23,170 bases of DNA from assembly GCA_030611945.1 (NCBI GenBank), contig JAUWOV010000019.1, positions 1-23,170 of the forward strand, read 5' to 3'. Shown here piece by piece: positions 1-8,802 of the stretch; position 1 is the first letter of the stretch, and each line of letters begins with the position of its first letter. The notes beneath the pieces are model-generated. The model ran no database searches. It was not told where the DNA came from and worked only from the letters and a program-made list of their open reading frames with translations. Made by a program: the position numbers and the translations under genes. This DNA is from a bacterium (lineage in GTDB: Bacteria > JAHJDO01).

Positions 1-405
1 CAATGTAGAATATACAGGAGCGCCATCTTTTGTTGCCTGTATGCCTGGATTTGAGATACTTCCGGAAATTCTGGATATCTTCAGATTTGGTATAAGCTCG
101 CCGTTTTTATGAGAAAAACTGGTTTTCTCTACAGGATCCACTCCATCCAGATATATCTTTGTGTTTCGCTCTAATTGACCACTTTCTATAGATATTGTTT
201 TTGATTGATCAAACGAAATATTATTCCCTTCATCTTTAGCAAGTACTATATCTATTTTGGATATCTTACTGTCAATATCTGTTACTGTTATTTTAGATAT
301 ATTACCTGTCCATAAATCCTCAGAAAAACAAGTTCTGTCTGATACAACAACGATCATCCCGATGAATATCGCGACTAATATCCCAAAAACATTTTTATTT
401 AACAT
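1..405 (-). CDS. Secreted protein of unknown function, C-terminus outside window
   Basis: An open frame runs from an ATG at 405 to position 1 without a stop, giving 135 codons of a longer protein. The first 30 or so residues (MLNKNVFGILVAIFIGMIVV, then a short polar stretch) look like a signal peptide or N-terminal membrane anchor. The rest is polar and rich in Ile, Ser, Lys and Asp, consistent with a beta-rich extracytoplasmic domain. A GGAGG site lies 4 nt before the ATG. The start overlaps the end of the upstream secreted-protein gene by 11 bp, so it is the last visible gene of that operon. I do not recognise the family. The reading frame is supported by its length, RBS and signal peptide; function is unknown. 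Confidence 0.7.
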   Translation of the reverse strand, partial: MLNKNVFGILVAIFIGMIVVVSDRTCFSEDLWTGNISKITVTDIDSKISKIDIVLAKDEGNNISFDQSKTISIESGQLERNTKIYLDGVDPVEKTSFSHKNGELIPNLKISRISGSISNPGIQATKDGAPVYSTL

Positions 406-838
406 AAAACCTCCATCTGATTATAGAAGACGATTTAGTAAATTTATATTGTTTGAAATATTCCTGATACGGCTTGAAATACTTTCTGTCAGAAGACACA
501 TCTACAATTCTTCCATCACTGTCATAACTTAACAGGTATATTGTTCTATATCCCTGTTCCTTGTTAAGATTTTTCATACTCATGTTTACAACATACTTCT
601 TAGTCTCTTTCCATGTGCTGATAATTGTTAATTTTACATTAGGTCCTTTTAATTCTCCCGTGTGCATTTTCTCAAGTTCTTTATCTATATTTTTTACCAG
701 AGGCGGTCTCTCGAATATTTCTATTTCAGGAGCCGACATTCTGTTACTAGAAGGTGTGTTCTCTCCATAAACATATCCTGAGAATGTCAAAGCCAAAAAT
801 CCAGATAAAATCCAAAATTCAAATTTAGAACTTCTCAT
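395..838 (-). CDS. Small secreted protein of unknown function (147 aa)
   Basis: The protein begins with a basic N-terminus and a hydrophobic stretch (FWILSGFLALTFSGYVYG, about residues 8-25) typical of a Sec signal peptide, with likely cleavage after VYG. The mature part, about 120 residues, is polar with no motif I recognise; the end is Lys/Tyr-rich. The ATG (838-836) shares an ATGA with the stop of the 890-residue peptidase/acetyltransferase gene, and its 3' end overlaps the next secreted protein by 11 bp, so the three genes are almost certainly co-translated. The context suggests an extracytoplasmic partner of unknown role. The gene is well supported, the function is not. Confidence 0.75.
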   Translation of the reverse strand: MRSSKFEFWILSGFLALTFSGYVYGENTPSSNRMSAPEIEIFERPPLVKNIDKELEKMHTGELKGPNVKLTIISTWKETKKYVVNMSMKNLNKEQGYRTIYLLSYDSDGRIVDVSSDRKYFKPYQEYFKQYKFTKSSSIIRWRFYVK

Positions 839-3507
839 ATTGAATCACTTTTCTCATCCCAATCACTTTCTACGGTTGCTGAAACAACTCTTGGCCGGAT
901 ATTACAGGTTTTACATCCACCAAAATTCTTCATTTTCCCTTTAAGAAATTTCTCAATTACCGTTCGGCAGTCTTTCATTTTAAAGATTAAAACTTGAGCA
1001 TTCTCTATTTTGCCTTCTTTAACTAAACCTTTTGCCTTCATTGCTTTTAAGTATGCTCCCTTGTCTGTAATCGGACAGGCTCCATTCCGCCAGCCCCATG
1101 TACGGCACTTTACCATCTGTCCATCTGGAAGCTTTACCGGATGTTCCTCAGTTCTTTTTCCTAAGCATGGAGCATTATTGGTCATTTCAACTACATGGTG
1201 GAAAGTATTAGCGCTTGGAGCGCTTATTAAGATTATTTTTCCTTCTTCCTTTTCTAAAAGAGCTAAGGGAGAATTTTCCCCCATAGTAAGGACTTTATGG
1301 TGATTTTCTACAAATCTTTTTGCTTTATTGCCCCAGACAGCAAAAGCGTGGGTAGGATTCAAAGATCTGTAAACACCTTGCATCCTCCAGAAAGTATCAG
1401 GAACTATACCATTGGTGGTGGGTGTTTCTTTTGGGCTGTAATAACCGTTAACATCCTTGAGAAATGGAGCATCATGATTAAAAGACGGCATCATCAGAAC
1501 CCCTTTTTCAGTTACGCTATCCATTAAGGCTTTACAGACTGTTTCCGCGCCGCCTTCCACATAACCGATACTGGAAAGAGAACAATGAACCATAATTCGG
1601 TCGCCTTTTTTAATACCTAACTTTCTTAAGTCATTCCTAATATCTTCCTTTCTTAATCTAACTTTATAATGAATCTTTATGTAACCGTATTTATCTAAAA
1701 GAAGAAAATACCTGAGTAAATTTCTGGTTTCCTCTTGGCTCAATCTTTCTCTCAATTCATATCCAACCAGTTTGAAGATTTGATAAAGATCCTTTTTCCC
1801 ATCTGCCCAATTCAATGCCTCATCAGCTGCTTTGGGCTTTTTTACCCTCTGACTGAAAGGCACTTTAGCTAGAGAGAAAGGGAAACCTACGCTCTTTCTT
1901 TCTATAATCATATTTTTGGCTGCTTTTTCTTTGACAGTCATGGAAAGCACTGCCTCTTCTGCTATTTTACTCTTTTCTTCCTTAGCTATTTTTTTTATTT
2001 CTCTTTCAAAATCACCTGTCTTTTCTTTAGGATTTATTTTTTTCAGGGAAAGAAATCTCTTTTTCTGCCATGAGCATGAAAAGTCAAACCTTTCTCGTTT
2101 CTCCTTTGTAACTTCACCCATTAATTTTTTACTCTCTTCCAAAATCTTTATTTTTGCTTCTCTTAAGACAAGACCTTTCAGATAGTTCATCTCTTCTTTA
2201 TCCGCAGCAGCCAGAAAGTAGGCGTAAGAAGCTACCAGGGTGATTATCTTCCCTGCTAAGTTCCAGTCAATAATCCTGTCAAATGCGTCCATGGAATTAT
2301 GATGGTATTTTCCAGGATGTGTCCAGACAAAATTCGTAGGAATACCAATGGTCTTATCAGGCATATGAGTATCATCAGAAAAATTCCCTCTTTCTATCTG
2401 ACAGTGATAAGAAGAAAGATAGAATTTTGCCATGTTCTCAAGAAGGAAGTCTCCAAAAAAAGGCTGGCTGGCCGGGTTCATTTTTATATTAACAGGAAAA
2501 CCTGTTTTTTGAGGGTCGTTACCTATACTGTCCAGACTTACAGCCGCAATTATCTTCTCTCTTTTTCTTTTATCAGCGAAAAAATGAGCAAAGCCGTATC
2601 TTTCTGATGATGCTAAAAATCTAATTCCTCTCTTCAAAGGAGAAAGCTTCCCTTTCTTTATCAGGTTAGAGATAAGTCTGCTTATCTCAATTAAAGCCGC
2701 TCCTCCAATAGCGTCATCCCCTAAAAATGGTTCGTAGAGATGGGCTAAAAACAAGATTTCTCTATCTTCTTCTCCTGGAACGAGCCCGGTAATTTCTGCG
2801 ATTGAACCATTGTAAATCTTACTCTTTACTTTAGCCTCTACTTTCACTTTTTTCTCTCTGAGTAATTTTGCCAGATAATCCCCCTTACGCGGAGAAATAC
2901 AGAAGCAAAAAATCTTTTCATCCTCTATGGTATGGTACCACCCGGAACCTCCGCTCCAGCCATTTGCCCAGTAGGTACCGTCCGGCAGGTCCAGATACCC
3001 TTCTGAATAAGCGGAGACAATGCCTATGGCTCCTTTTTGGATCGCTTCTTTTTCTATTGCCTGAGGAGGAAAATATTGTGTAAAGACAACACTTCCTTTT
3101 ATATCTTCCCCTTTTTTCATCTTTTCCTCTGAAATTACCTCGGCAGTTATTCCTTCTTTGGGAGTTGCCCCGCAGCGATTGGCAACACAGAAAGGCTCTT
3201 CTTTATGGTTGGCTAAAAGCTTTAAGGGGACTTCTTTTGGTTCAACTATTTCCAGGGTAGCGCTTTCAACGTCAAAAGCCTGCGGCATAATATAGTCCAG
3301 ATATGTTGTTTCACCATCAGCGGGTAAATCCTTCTTTTCTACTCCTAAAGCCCCGGCTCTTTTAAGCTCCTGAGCAAGATAGAGAGCCGATTTCTGAAAA
3401 TCCTTATAGCAAAAGTGTCTTTCAAAATTATATATCTGAGTACTTGTTCTCTTCAAATTCTCCAGATCAAGTTCTCTTTCTACAATATCCAATATTCTAC
3501 GATACAT
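835..3507 (-). CDS. Fusion: M28-like aminopeptidase (DUF4910-type) + AAC(3)-family N-acetyltransferase
   Basis: This 890-residue protein has two recognisable halves. Residues about 1-450 resemble DUF4910/M28-type metallopeptidases. Candidate zinc ligands lie in family order: H256 (FLAHLYEPF), D264/D265 (GDDAIGGAALIE), E302 (ASSERYG), D326 (SLDSIG) and H402/H403 (KYHHNSMD); an inserted region at about 100-200 may be a PA-like lid. Residues about 450-615 are a Lys/Glu-rich linker. Residues about 616-850 match the AAC(3)/antibiotic N-acetyltransferase family: a start like LRKLGIKKGDRIMVHCSLSS, a RSLNPTHAFAVWG segment and a HHVVE motif (770-774). A tail carries CKTC (865-868). No signal peptide is seen, so it is probably cytoplasmic. 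The start has a strong RBS (AAGGAGG) and the stop overlaps the next gene as ATGA. The substrate is unknown; a role in making or modifying an amino-sugar or peptide is inference, and antibiotic resistance should not be assumed. Confidence 0.8.
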   Translation of the reverse strand: MYRRILDIVERELDLENLKRTSTQIYNFERHFCYKDFQKSALYLAQELKRAGALGVEKKDLPADGETTYLDYIMPQAFDVESATLEIVEPKEVPLKLLANHKEEPFCVANRCGATPKEGITAEVISEEKMKKGEDIKGSVVFTQYFPPQAIEKEAIQKGAIGIVSAYSEGYLDLPDGTYWANGWSGGSGWYHTIEDEKIFCFCISPRKGDYLAKLLREKKVKVEAKVKSKIYNGSIAEITGLVPGEEDREILFLAHLYEPFLGDDAIGGAALIEISRLISNLIKKGKLSPLKRGIRFLASSERYGFAHFFADKRKREKIIAAVSLDSIGNDPQKTGFPVNIKMNPASQPFFGDFLLENMAKFYLSSYHCQIERGNFSDDTHMPDKTIGIPTNFVWTHPGKYHHNSMDAFDRIIDWNLAGKIITLVASYAYFLAAADKEEMNYLKGLVLREAKIKILEESKKLMGEVTKEKRERFDFSCSWQKKRFLSLKKINPKEKTGDFEREIKKIAKEEKSKIAEEAVLSMTVKEKAAKNMIIERKSVGFPFSLAKVPFSQRVKKPKAADEALNWADGKKDLYQIFKLVGYELRERLSQEETRNLLRYFLLLDKYGYIKIHYKVRLRKEDIRNDLRKLGIKKGDRIMVHCSLSSIGYVEGGAETVCKALMDSVTEKGVLMMPSFNHDAPFLKDVNGYYSPKETPTTNGIVPDTFWRMQGVYRSLNPTHAFAVWGNKAKRFVENHHKVLTMGENSPLALLEKEEGKIILISAPSANTFHHVVEMTNNAPCLGKRTEEHPVKLPDGQMVKCRTWGWRNGACPITDKGAYLKAMKAKGLVKEGKIENAQVLIFKMKDCRTVIEKFLKGKMKNFGGCKTCNIRPRVVSATVESDWDEKSDSI

Positions 3508-3545
3508 ATTTGCTTCCTCCTTAACTAAAAAACTTAAGTTTCATA

Positions 3546-4568
3546 TCAGAAAAGTTCTTTTTGAGGAGCTTCCTTATTTGGCATAACGCCAAGGTGTTTA
3601 TACGCAAGTGTGGTTGCTTTTCTACCGCTTGGTGTACGTTTGATAAATCCCTGCTGTATGAGATATGGTTCATATATCTCTTCTATTGTATCCTGCTCTT
3701 CACCTGTGGCAACAGCAATCGTTCCTGCTCCTACAGGCCCTCCATTAAATTTATGAATAATCGTCTCAAGGATTTTTTTATCCATATCATCTAATCCGTA
3801 TTTATCTACCTCCAGCATAGCTAACGCCTTATCAGCAACCTCATTAGTAATCTTCCCATCCGCCTTCACTTCTGCATAATCTCTTACACGCCTGAGCAGT
3901 CTGTTGCTTATTCTTGGTGTGCCGCGTGACCTTTTTGCGATCTCCATAGCTCCTTCAGCTGTTATCTCAACACGAAGAATCTTTGCAGAACGAATGATAA
4001 TATCATATAGATCATCCTGTCCGTAAAACTCCAATCTGGACACGATACCAAATCTAGATCTCAGAGGGGAAGTAAGAAGCCCGGCGCGAGTTGTTGCTCC
4101 AATAAGTGTAAATGATGGAAGGTCCAGCTTTACTGACCTTGCGCTCGGTCCTTTGTCAATCATAATGTCTATCTTATAGTTCTCCATAGCCGGATATAGA
4201 TATTCTTCTACAACATGACTGAGACGATGAATCTCATCTATAAATATAACATCTCCATCTTCCAGATTCGTCAGAATTCCAGCTAAATCACCGGCTCTTT
4301 CAATAACCGGTCCGGAAGTAGTCCTGATATTTGCCCCCATGGTCTTTGCAATGATATTTGCAAGGGTTGTTTTACCTAGCCCAGGTGGACCATACAGGAG
4401 AACATGATCAAGTGATTCTTTCCTTTTCTGTGCGGCTTGAATACAAATTTGAAGGTGTTCCTTGATCTTATTTTGCCCAACGAAATCTTCAAATCTATCA
4501 GGTCGTAGAGTAATATCAAACTCTATATCTGTATCCTGCAGGTTTGGAGTTGTTATCTTGTTTTCCAT
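3546..4568 (-). CDS. ruvB: Holliday junction branch-migration ATPase RuvB
   Basis: RuvB is the hexameric AAA+ motor that, with RuvA, drives branch migration of Holliday junctions during recombination repair in the cytoplasm. The 340-residue length is normal. Visible motifs are the N-terminal [12 protein letters not shown], Walker A GPPGLGKT (60-67), Walker B VIFIDEIH (107-114), sensor-1 GATTRAG, arginine-finger region SPLRSRFG, and the C-terminal winged-helix segments GPVGAGTIA and [18 protein letters not shown]. It lies 50 bp after the MscS gene and 38 bp before the fusion gene, apart from ruvA, which is about 18 kb away at the other end of the window. No Shine-Dalgarno site precedes the ATG, but a promoter-like sequence sits directly before it. 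Identification is certain. Confidence 0.98.
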   Translation of the reverse strand: MENKITTPNLQDTDIEFDITLRPDRFEDFVGQNKIKEHLQICIQAAQKRKESLDHVLLYGPPGLGKTTLANIIAKTMGANIRTTSGPVIERAGDLAGILTNLEDGDVIFIDEIHRLSHVVEEYLYPAMENYKIDIMIDKGPSARSVKLDLPSFTLIGATTRAGLLTSPLRSRFGIVSRLEFYGQDDLYDIIIRSAKILRVEITAEGAMEIAKRSRGTPRISNRLLRRVRDYAEVKADGKITNEVADKALAMLEVDKYGLDDMDKKILETIIHKFNGGPVGAGTIAVATGEEQDTIEEIYEPYLIQQGFIKRTPSGRKATTLAYKHLGVMPNKEAPQKELF

Positions 4569-4576
4569 ATACTATA

Positions 4577-4605
4577 ACTATAATTGATTTATCAGGGAAA
4601 TACAA
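4577..4605 (-). promoter_or_regulatory. Candidate ruvB promoter placed to give a (near-)leaderless mRNA
   Basis: On the minus strand a -35-like TTGTAT (4605-4600) is followed after 17 bp by TATAGT (4582-4577), and TATAGT repeats directly after it. The ruvB ATG begins 8 nt after the first TATAGT. Transcription starting 7-8 nt past the -10 box would begin at or next to the ATG, which fits the missing RBS. It would let ruvB be expressed apart from the glnB-gdhA-mscS genes. AT-rich DNA produces such matches by chance, so this is only moderately supported. Confidence 0.4.
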
Positions 4606-4618
4606 GAAGATGTGGATT

Positions 4619-5686
4619 TTACGACTTCGGCTTTTCCGCATTCTCCAGATATATTGACTGTGTTGGGAAGGCAAATTCTATTTGATTCTCTTCAAACCGC
4701 TTTTTGATTTCCAGATTCATTTCCTCTGTCGCCTGAAGAAATTCTTGGTAAACTGTATATTTGCACCAGTGTATTACCAGTATGTTCAGAGAGTAATCCG
4801 CATATTCCTTAAAATATACCCAGTACTTCTCCGTTGAAGCATGATCCTTTAAAACGCTTCTTAATATTTCTAACGCTTTTTCCAACTTCTCATAACTTGT
4901 GTTATATGTAACACCTATTTTGTACATATTCTTTATAAATGGACGCTTTTGAATATTATTGATTACGGACTCTGCAACTTTACCATTTGGCACTATAACC
5001 AGTGTGCCATCTAGTGTCCTTATCTTTGTACTGCGTAGTCCGATAGACTCAACCGGACCATCGTGACCCTCAAGCTGAACTCTGTCGCCAATCTGAAATG
5101 GCTTATCAATAAAAATCGTTATTGCGCCAAAAAAATTAGAAATACTATCCTTTGCTGCAAGCGCGATTGCAACACCTCCAATTCCCATACTGAGAAGAAT
5201 GGATTTAATATCATAATGCAGATTGTCCAGAATTACCGCAACCGTTATTATCCAGATAAAAATCTTCCCTACCTTTTGAAGAATAGGCAGTAATTGGTCA
5301 TCAAGCTTGGATTCTGTCTTTTCAACATAAGGAGCCAAATAATCAACAAAAATATCAACCGCCTTAACAAGAAAATAGGCGACATTAACAGCAATTGCTA
5401 TTTTAAAAACCTGCTCAGCTCCCCTTTTTGCAATCTGAGGAATATTAAGAATTTCTACGATTACTACTATTCCGATTGTATATAACAGGAACGACAGAGG
5501 ACCTCGCAGAGAATCTACGGCTTTACCCATGGTACGCAGCTTAAAATTCTTGAATTTGTTAATTACCATTACATTCAATACCCTGTTTGCAATACCTGCA
5601 GCTAGTAAAACGCCAAAACAAAGAATATAATTGGATACCGAATTGCCCATAAACTGAACTTTAAATAAATTCATTAAACTCAACAT
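4619..5686 (-). CDS. MscS-family small-conductance mechanosensitive channel
   Basis: This 355-residue membrane protein belongs to the MscS family, heptameric inner-membrane channels that release solutes on hypo-osmotic shock. Hydrophobic segments lie at about 18-40, 62-83, 92-112, 142-160 and 162-190. The last is the Gly/Ala-rich pore helix (MGIGGVAIALAAKDSISNFF), followed by the hallmark beta-domain start (IDKPFQIGDRVQLEGHDGPV) and RSTKIRTLDGTLVIVPNG. The cytoplasmic alpha/beta domain ends near 345. It starts 3 bp after the glutamate dehydrogenase stop, with only a weak RBS, so translational coupling is likely. Co-transcription with glutamate metabolism is plausible, since glutamate is a major osmolyte, but that link is inference. 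Confidence 0.93.
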   Translation of the reverse strand: MLSLMNLFKVQFMGNSVSNYILCFGVLLAAGIANRVLNVMVINKFKNFKLRTMGKAVDSLRGPLSFLLYTIGIVVIVEILNIPQIAKRGAEQVFKIAIAVNVAYFLVKAVDIFVDYLAPYVEKTESKLDDQLLPILQKVGKIFIWIITVAVILDNLHYDIKSILLSMGIGGVAIALAAKDSISNFFGAITIFIDKPFQIGDRVQLEGHDGPVESIGLRSTKIRTLDGTLVIVPNGKVAESVINNIQKRPFIKNMYKIGVTYNTSYEKLEKALEILRSVLKDHASTEKYWVYFKEYADYSLNILVIHWCKYTVYQEFLQATEEMNLEIKKRFEENQIEFAFPTQSIYLENAEKPKS

Positions 5687-5689
5687 AAT

Positions 5690-6937
5690 CTACGGATATA
5701 ATCCTCTTATCTTTATAGCTTCTGCTACTCTGCCTACAGCAAGCATATATGCAGCCATTCTCATATCAACATTCTCTTTTTTCGATATTGCCAGAACATC
5801 GTAAAATGCCTTTGTCATAATATCTCTCAGCTTGAGATTAACTTCCCTCTTACTCCAGAAATAACTCTGCAACCCCTGTACCCATTCAAAATATGAAACA
5901 GTCACTCCTCCGGCATTTGCCAGAATGTCAGGAACTACATATATCCCTTTCTGTTTTAGAATATTATCTGCCCCGGGAGTTACTGGACCATTTGCGGCTT
6001 CAATAATGATCTTGGCTTTAATTTTTTCAGCATTATCCTCTTTTATCTGCCCTTCCAAAGCGGCAGGTATCAAAACATCACATTTTAATTCCAACAGATC
6101 CTTATTCTCAATAGGGTCTGCATCCTTATATTTAGCAACACTGCCTGTGTTAGCCAAATGCTCACCTAGCTTTTCTATATCTAATCCCTGAGGATTATAA
6201 ATACTCCCGTAAACGTCCCCAACACCTATAATCTTACAACCCTCTTTGTAAAGCAATTCTGCAGTTGCTCCTCCAACATTGCCGTATCCTTGAATAACGA
6301 TAGATGTATTCTCTATATCCATATTAAAATGCTTAAGTGTATTTAATGTTGTGTACGTCACGCCTCTTCCTGTGGCTTCTTCCCTCCCCTGAGAACCGCC
6401 TACGGATATTGGTTTTCCTGTTACCACACCGGGAACAACATATCCCTTATCCATGCTGTATGTGTCCATGATCCATGCCATGACCTGAGGATTTGTATTT
6501 ATATCAGGAGCAGGAATATCCTTTTCAGGTCCTATCATCATTATTATTTCAGAGGTATACCTCCTTGCAAGTCTTTCTATCTCCCCTATTGACATTTTTG
6601 ACGGCTCACAGATAACCCCACCCTTTGCTCCACCGTATGGTATACCAACAACAGCGCACTTCCATGTCATAAGCATTGCTAACGCTTTTACTTCATCCAG
6701 AGTAACATCCGGATGGAATCTAATTCCGCCTTTAGTCGGTCCGCGATGTGTATTATGCTGCACTCTATAACCGGTAAACACCTCAAAACTACCGTTATCC
6801 AATCTTACGGGAATAGAAACCGTTAACTCTCTTACACATTTACTGAGTCTCTTATGCGCTACTTCGTCCAGATTTATCTTTTTCGCCACATTATCAAGAA
6901 GCTCTAATGCGTTATGCCACAAATTAAACGACATCAT
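5690..6937 (-). CDS. gdhA: Glutamate dehydrogenase
   Basis: The enzyme interconverts glutamate and 2-oxoglutarate plus ammonium. The 415-residue length fits the smaller hexameric type. Visible motifs are GGIRFHP (70-76), the lysine in TWKCA (K93), the catalytic-lysine motif PYGGAKGGV (K105), PAPDINT, the dinucleotide fold GYGNVGG (217-223) and the late NAGGVTVSYFEW. An acidic residue after the second strand (IIGVGDVYG) suggests NAD rather than NADP, though this is inferred. A GGGGG site precedes the start; two adjacent ATGs (6937 and 6934) are possible. It lies 14 bp downstream of the PII gene, suggesting nitrogen-dependent expression or direct control by PII, and 3 bp upstream of the MscS gene. 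Confidence 0.96.
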   Translation of the reverse strand: MMSFNLWHNALELLDNVAKKINLDEVAHKRLSKCVRELTVSIPVRLDNGSFEVFTGYRVQHNTHRGPTKGGIRFHPDVTLDEVKALAMLMTWKCAVVGIPYGGAKGGVICEPSKMSIGEIERLARRYTSEIIMMIGPEKDIPAPDINTNPQVMAWIMDTYSMDKGYVVPGVVTGKPISVGGSQGREEATGRGVTYTTLNTLKHFNMDIENTSIVIQGYGNVGGATAELLYKEGCKIIGVGDVYGSIYNPQGLDIEKLGEHLANTGSVAKYKDADPIENKDLLELKCDVLIPAALEGQIKEDNAEKIKAKIIIEAANGPVTPGADNILKQKGIYVVPDILANAGGVTVSYFEWVQGLQSYFWSKREVNLKLRDIMTKAFYDVLAISKKENVDMRMAAYMLAVGRVAEAIKIRGLYP

Positions 6938-6951
6938 CCAACCCCCTTTAT

Positions 6952-7293
6952 TTATTCTATTGCGCTTCTTCCTCTTTCTCTGGTTCTAACACGCAGTACG
7001 TCCTCAACAGGTAATACAAATATCTTCCCTGCGCCAATCTGCCCTGTCTTTGCAAGCCTTTGTATTACATCAATTATATCCTCAACCCTTTCCTCTTCAG
7101 TAACAATCTCTATCTTTACTTTTGGCAAAAAATTAATAGACTCATTATTTTTAACATTTTTTAGGTGTCCCTTTTGTTTTCCACAACCACTTACTTCAGT
7201 GATTGTCATTCCATCAATTGCTATCTCTCTGAAACCTTCTTTTATCTCTTTTAATTTGAACGGCTGAACAATGCACTCTATTTTCTTTAACAT
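6952..7293 (-). CDS. PII-family nitrogen regulatory protein lacking the T-loop tyrosine
   Basis: PII proteins are cytoplasmic trimers that sense ATP/ADP and 2-oxoglutarate and bind nitrogen-assimilation targets. The 113-residue length and core motifs are normal: IVQPFKLKEIKEG, GMTITEVSGCGKQKGH, FLPKVKIEIV, GAGKIFVLPVEDVLRVRTRERG. The T-loop is unusual. Between KGH (41-43) and FLPKV it reads LKNVKNNESIN, 11 residues against 12 in E. coli GlnB, and has no tyrosine, so the residue uridylylated in enteric bacteria (Y51) is absent. The gene is the first of a line with gdhA 14 bp downstream, rather than the more common amtB or glnA, so GDH is a likely target by context. An AGGGGA RBS precedes the ATG by 9 nt. 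glnB versus glnK cannot be decided. Confidence 0.95.
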   Translation of the reverse strand: MLKKIECIVQPFKLKEIKEGFREIAIDGMTITEVSGCGKQKGHLKNVKNNESINFLPKVKIEIVTEEERVEDIIDVIQRLAKTGQIGAGKIFVLPVEDVLRVRTRERGRSAIE

Positions 7294-7323
7294 AACAACT
7301 TTCCCCTCTCTACATTTTTATGT

Positions 7324-7351
7324 ATGATATCAAATTTCTGGTTAATATCAA
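7324..7351 (-). promoter_or_regulatory. Candidate sigma-70-type promoter for the PII-gdhA operon
   Basis: In the 75-bp gap upstream of the PII gene the minus strand has TTGATA (7351-7346), a 16-bp spacer and TATCAT (7329-7324), each one base from consensus. This leaves a leader of about 25 nt carrying the AGGGGA RBS. No clear terminator for gatB was seen in the same gap, so read-through is possible. Confidence 0.5.
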
Positions 7352-7368
7352 AACTGTCTTAAAAGCTT

Positions 7369-8802
7369 TCAGGACAATTTTGATTTTAAGATTCTATTTA
7401 CAACCTGAGGATTTGCTTTTCCCTTTGTCTCTTTCATAATTTGACCTACGAGAAAACCTAATGCATTCTGCTTCCCGGACCTAAAGTCATTAACCGGTTT
7501 TGGATTTTGTTTAATAATTTTATCAATTATTGAAACCAGTTCCCTCTCGTCAGAAAGCTGAACCAGCCCTTTTTCTGACACAACCTGTTTTGCATCCTTT
7601 CCGGTACATACCATATCCTGAAAGACATCCTTAGCAATCTTCCCGCTTATTGTTCCGTTCTCAATTAAACCAAGCAATTCTCCCAATTGCTTCGGAGACA
7701 CATTAAGATCATTAATACTGATCTTCCTATCTTTACTGACTGCTAAAACATCGCCCGTTATCCAGTTTGCAATCATTTTACAATTCGGAAAATATTTTGA
7801 ACACTCTTCAAAATAATCCGCAACTCTTTTATCCATTGTAAGCACTTCCACATCATAATCAGAAAGTCCATACTCATTTTTTAATCTATCCCTGCGCGCT
7901 TGTGGAAGCTCAGGAAGACTTCGTCTCGTTTTACTCACCCATTCTTTGTCAACAATAATATTTACCAGATCAGGCTCCGGGAAATACCTATAATCATGTG
8001 CCTCTTCCTTACTCCTCATGGATTCTGTTCTATTAAGATCTGTGTTCCACAGGCGTGTCTCCTGAACTACTTTTTCTCCTTTACCAAGCAGCTTTTCCTG
8101 ACGTATGATTTCATACTCAAGAGCTTTCTGAACACCTTTAAACGAATTCATGTTTTTTAGTTCTGCCTTTGTTCCGAGTCCGCTTTCTCCCACAGATCTT
8201 ATTGAGATATTTGCATCACAGCGAAGACTGCCTTCCTCCATATTACAGTCAGAGATCTCCAGATATTCCAGTATTTGCTTTAAAGATACAAGATACTGAT
8301 ACGCTTCCTCAGGAGAGCTTATATCAGGCTCTGAGACAATCTCAAGCAAGGGCACACCAGCTCTATTCAAATCAACTCTGCTTCTTAAATCTTCTGAATT
8401 TTCAGAATGGATCAGTTTTCCAGCGTCTTCTTCCATGTGGACTCTGGTTATGCGTATTTTTTTTACCTTCCCATCAAGCTTAATCTGAATCCAGCCATTT
8501 TCCCCAAGAGGCATATCATACTGCGATATCTGATAACCTTTTGGAAGGTCAGGATAAAAATAGTTCTTCCTGTGGAATATACATCTCTCAACAACATTAC
8601 AATTAGTTGCTAATGCTGTCTCAATAGCGCGCTGAACTACATCCTTATTCAAAACAGGAAGCACACCCGGAAGCCCGAGACAAACAGGACATGTTTGTGT
8701 ATTTGGAGATGCGCCAAAATTCGTACTGCATCCACAGAATATTTTAGTCTTTGTTGAAAGCTGAACATGAACTTCCAGCCCAATTACCGGTTCGTAGTTC
8801 AT
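7369..8802 (-). CDS. gatB: Asp-tRNA(Asn)/Glu-tRNA(Gln) amidotransferase subunit B
   Basis: GatB binds and phosphorylates misacylated Glu-tRNA(Gln) or Asp-tRNA(Asn) so that ammonia released by GatA can amidate it. The 477-residue length is typical. Signature segments are [23 protein letters not shown] at the N-terminus with a zinc-type Cys set (CGC and CPVC, about residues 23-40), then [52 protein letters not shown] and [10 protein letters not shown]. The C-terminal tail contains the usual YqeY-like helical domain ending in [10 protein letters not shown]. The ATG overlaps the gatA stop as ATGA, so the two subunits are translationally coupled. Confidence 0.98.
   Translation of the reverse strand: MNYEPVIGLEVHVQLSTKTKIFCGCSTNFGASPNTQTCPVCLGLPGVLPVLNKDVVQRAIETALATNCNVVERCIFHRKNYFYPDLPKGYQISQYDMPLGENGWIQIKLDGKVKKIRITRVHMEEDAGKLIHSENSEDLRSRVDLNRAGVPLLEIVSEPDISSPEEAYQYLVSLKQILEYLEISDCNMEEGSLRCDANISIRSVGESGLGTKAELKNMNSFKGVQKALEYEIIRQEKLLGKGEKVVQETRLWNTDLNRTESMRSKEEAHDYRYFPEPDLVNIIVDKEWVSKTRRSLPELPQARRDRLKNEYGLSDYDVEVLTMDKRVADYFEECSKYFPNCKMIANWITGDVLAVSKDRKISINDLNVSPKQLGELLGLIENGTISGKIAKDVFQDMVCTGKDAKQVVSEKGLVQLSDERELVSIIDKIIKQNPKPVNDFRSGKQNALGFLVGQIMKETKGKANPQVVNRILKSKLS

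Noticed and set aside
835-1660. Calling the AAC(3)-like domain an aminoglycoside-resistance gene
   Set aside because: It is fused to a peptidase-like domain, differs in a conserved segment, and has no mobile resistance context; family membership alone does not show resistance.
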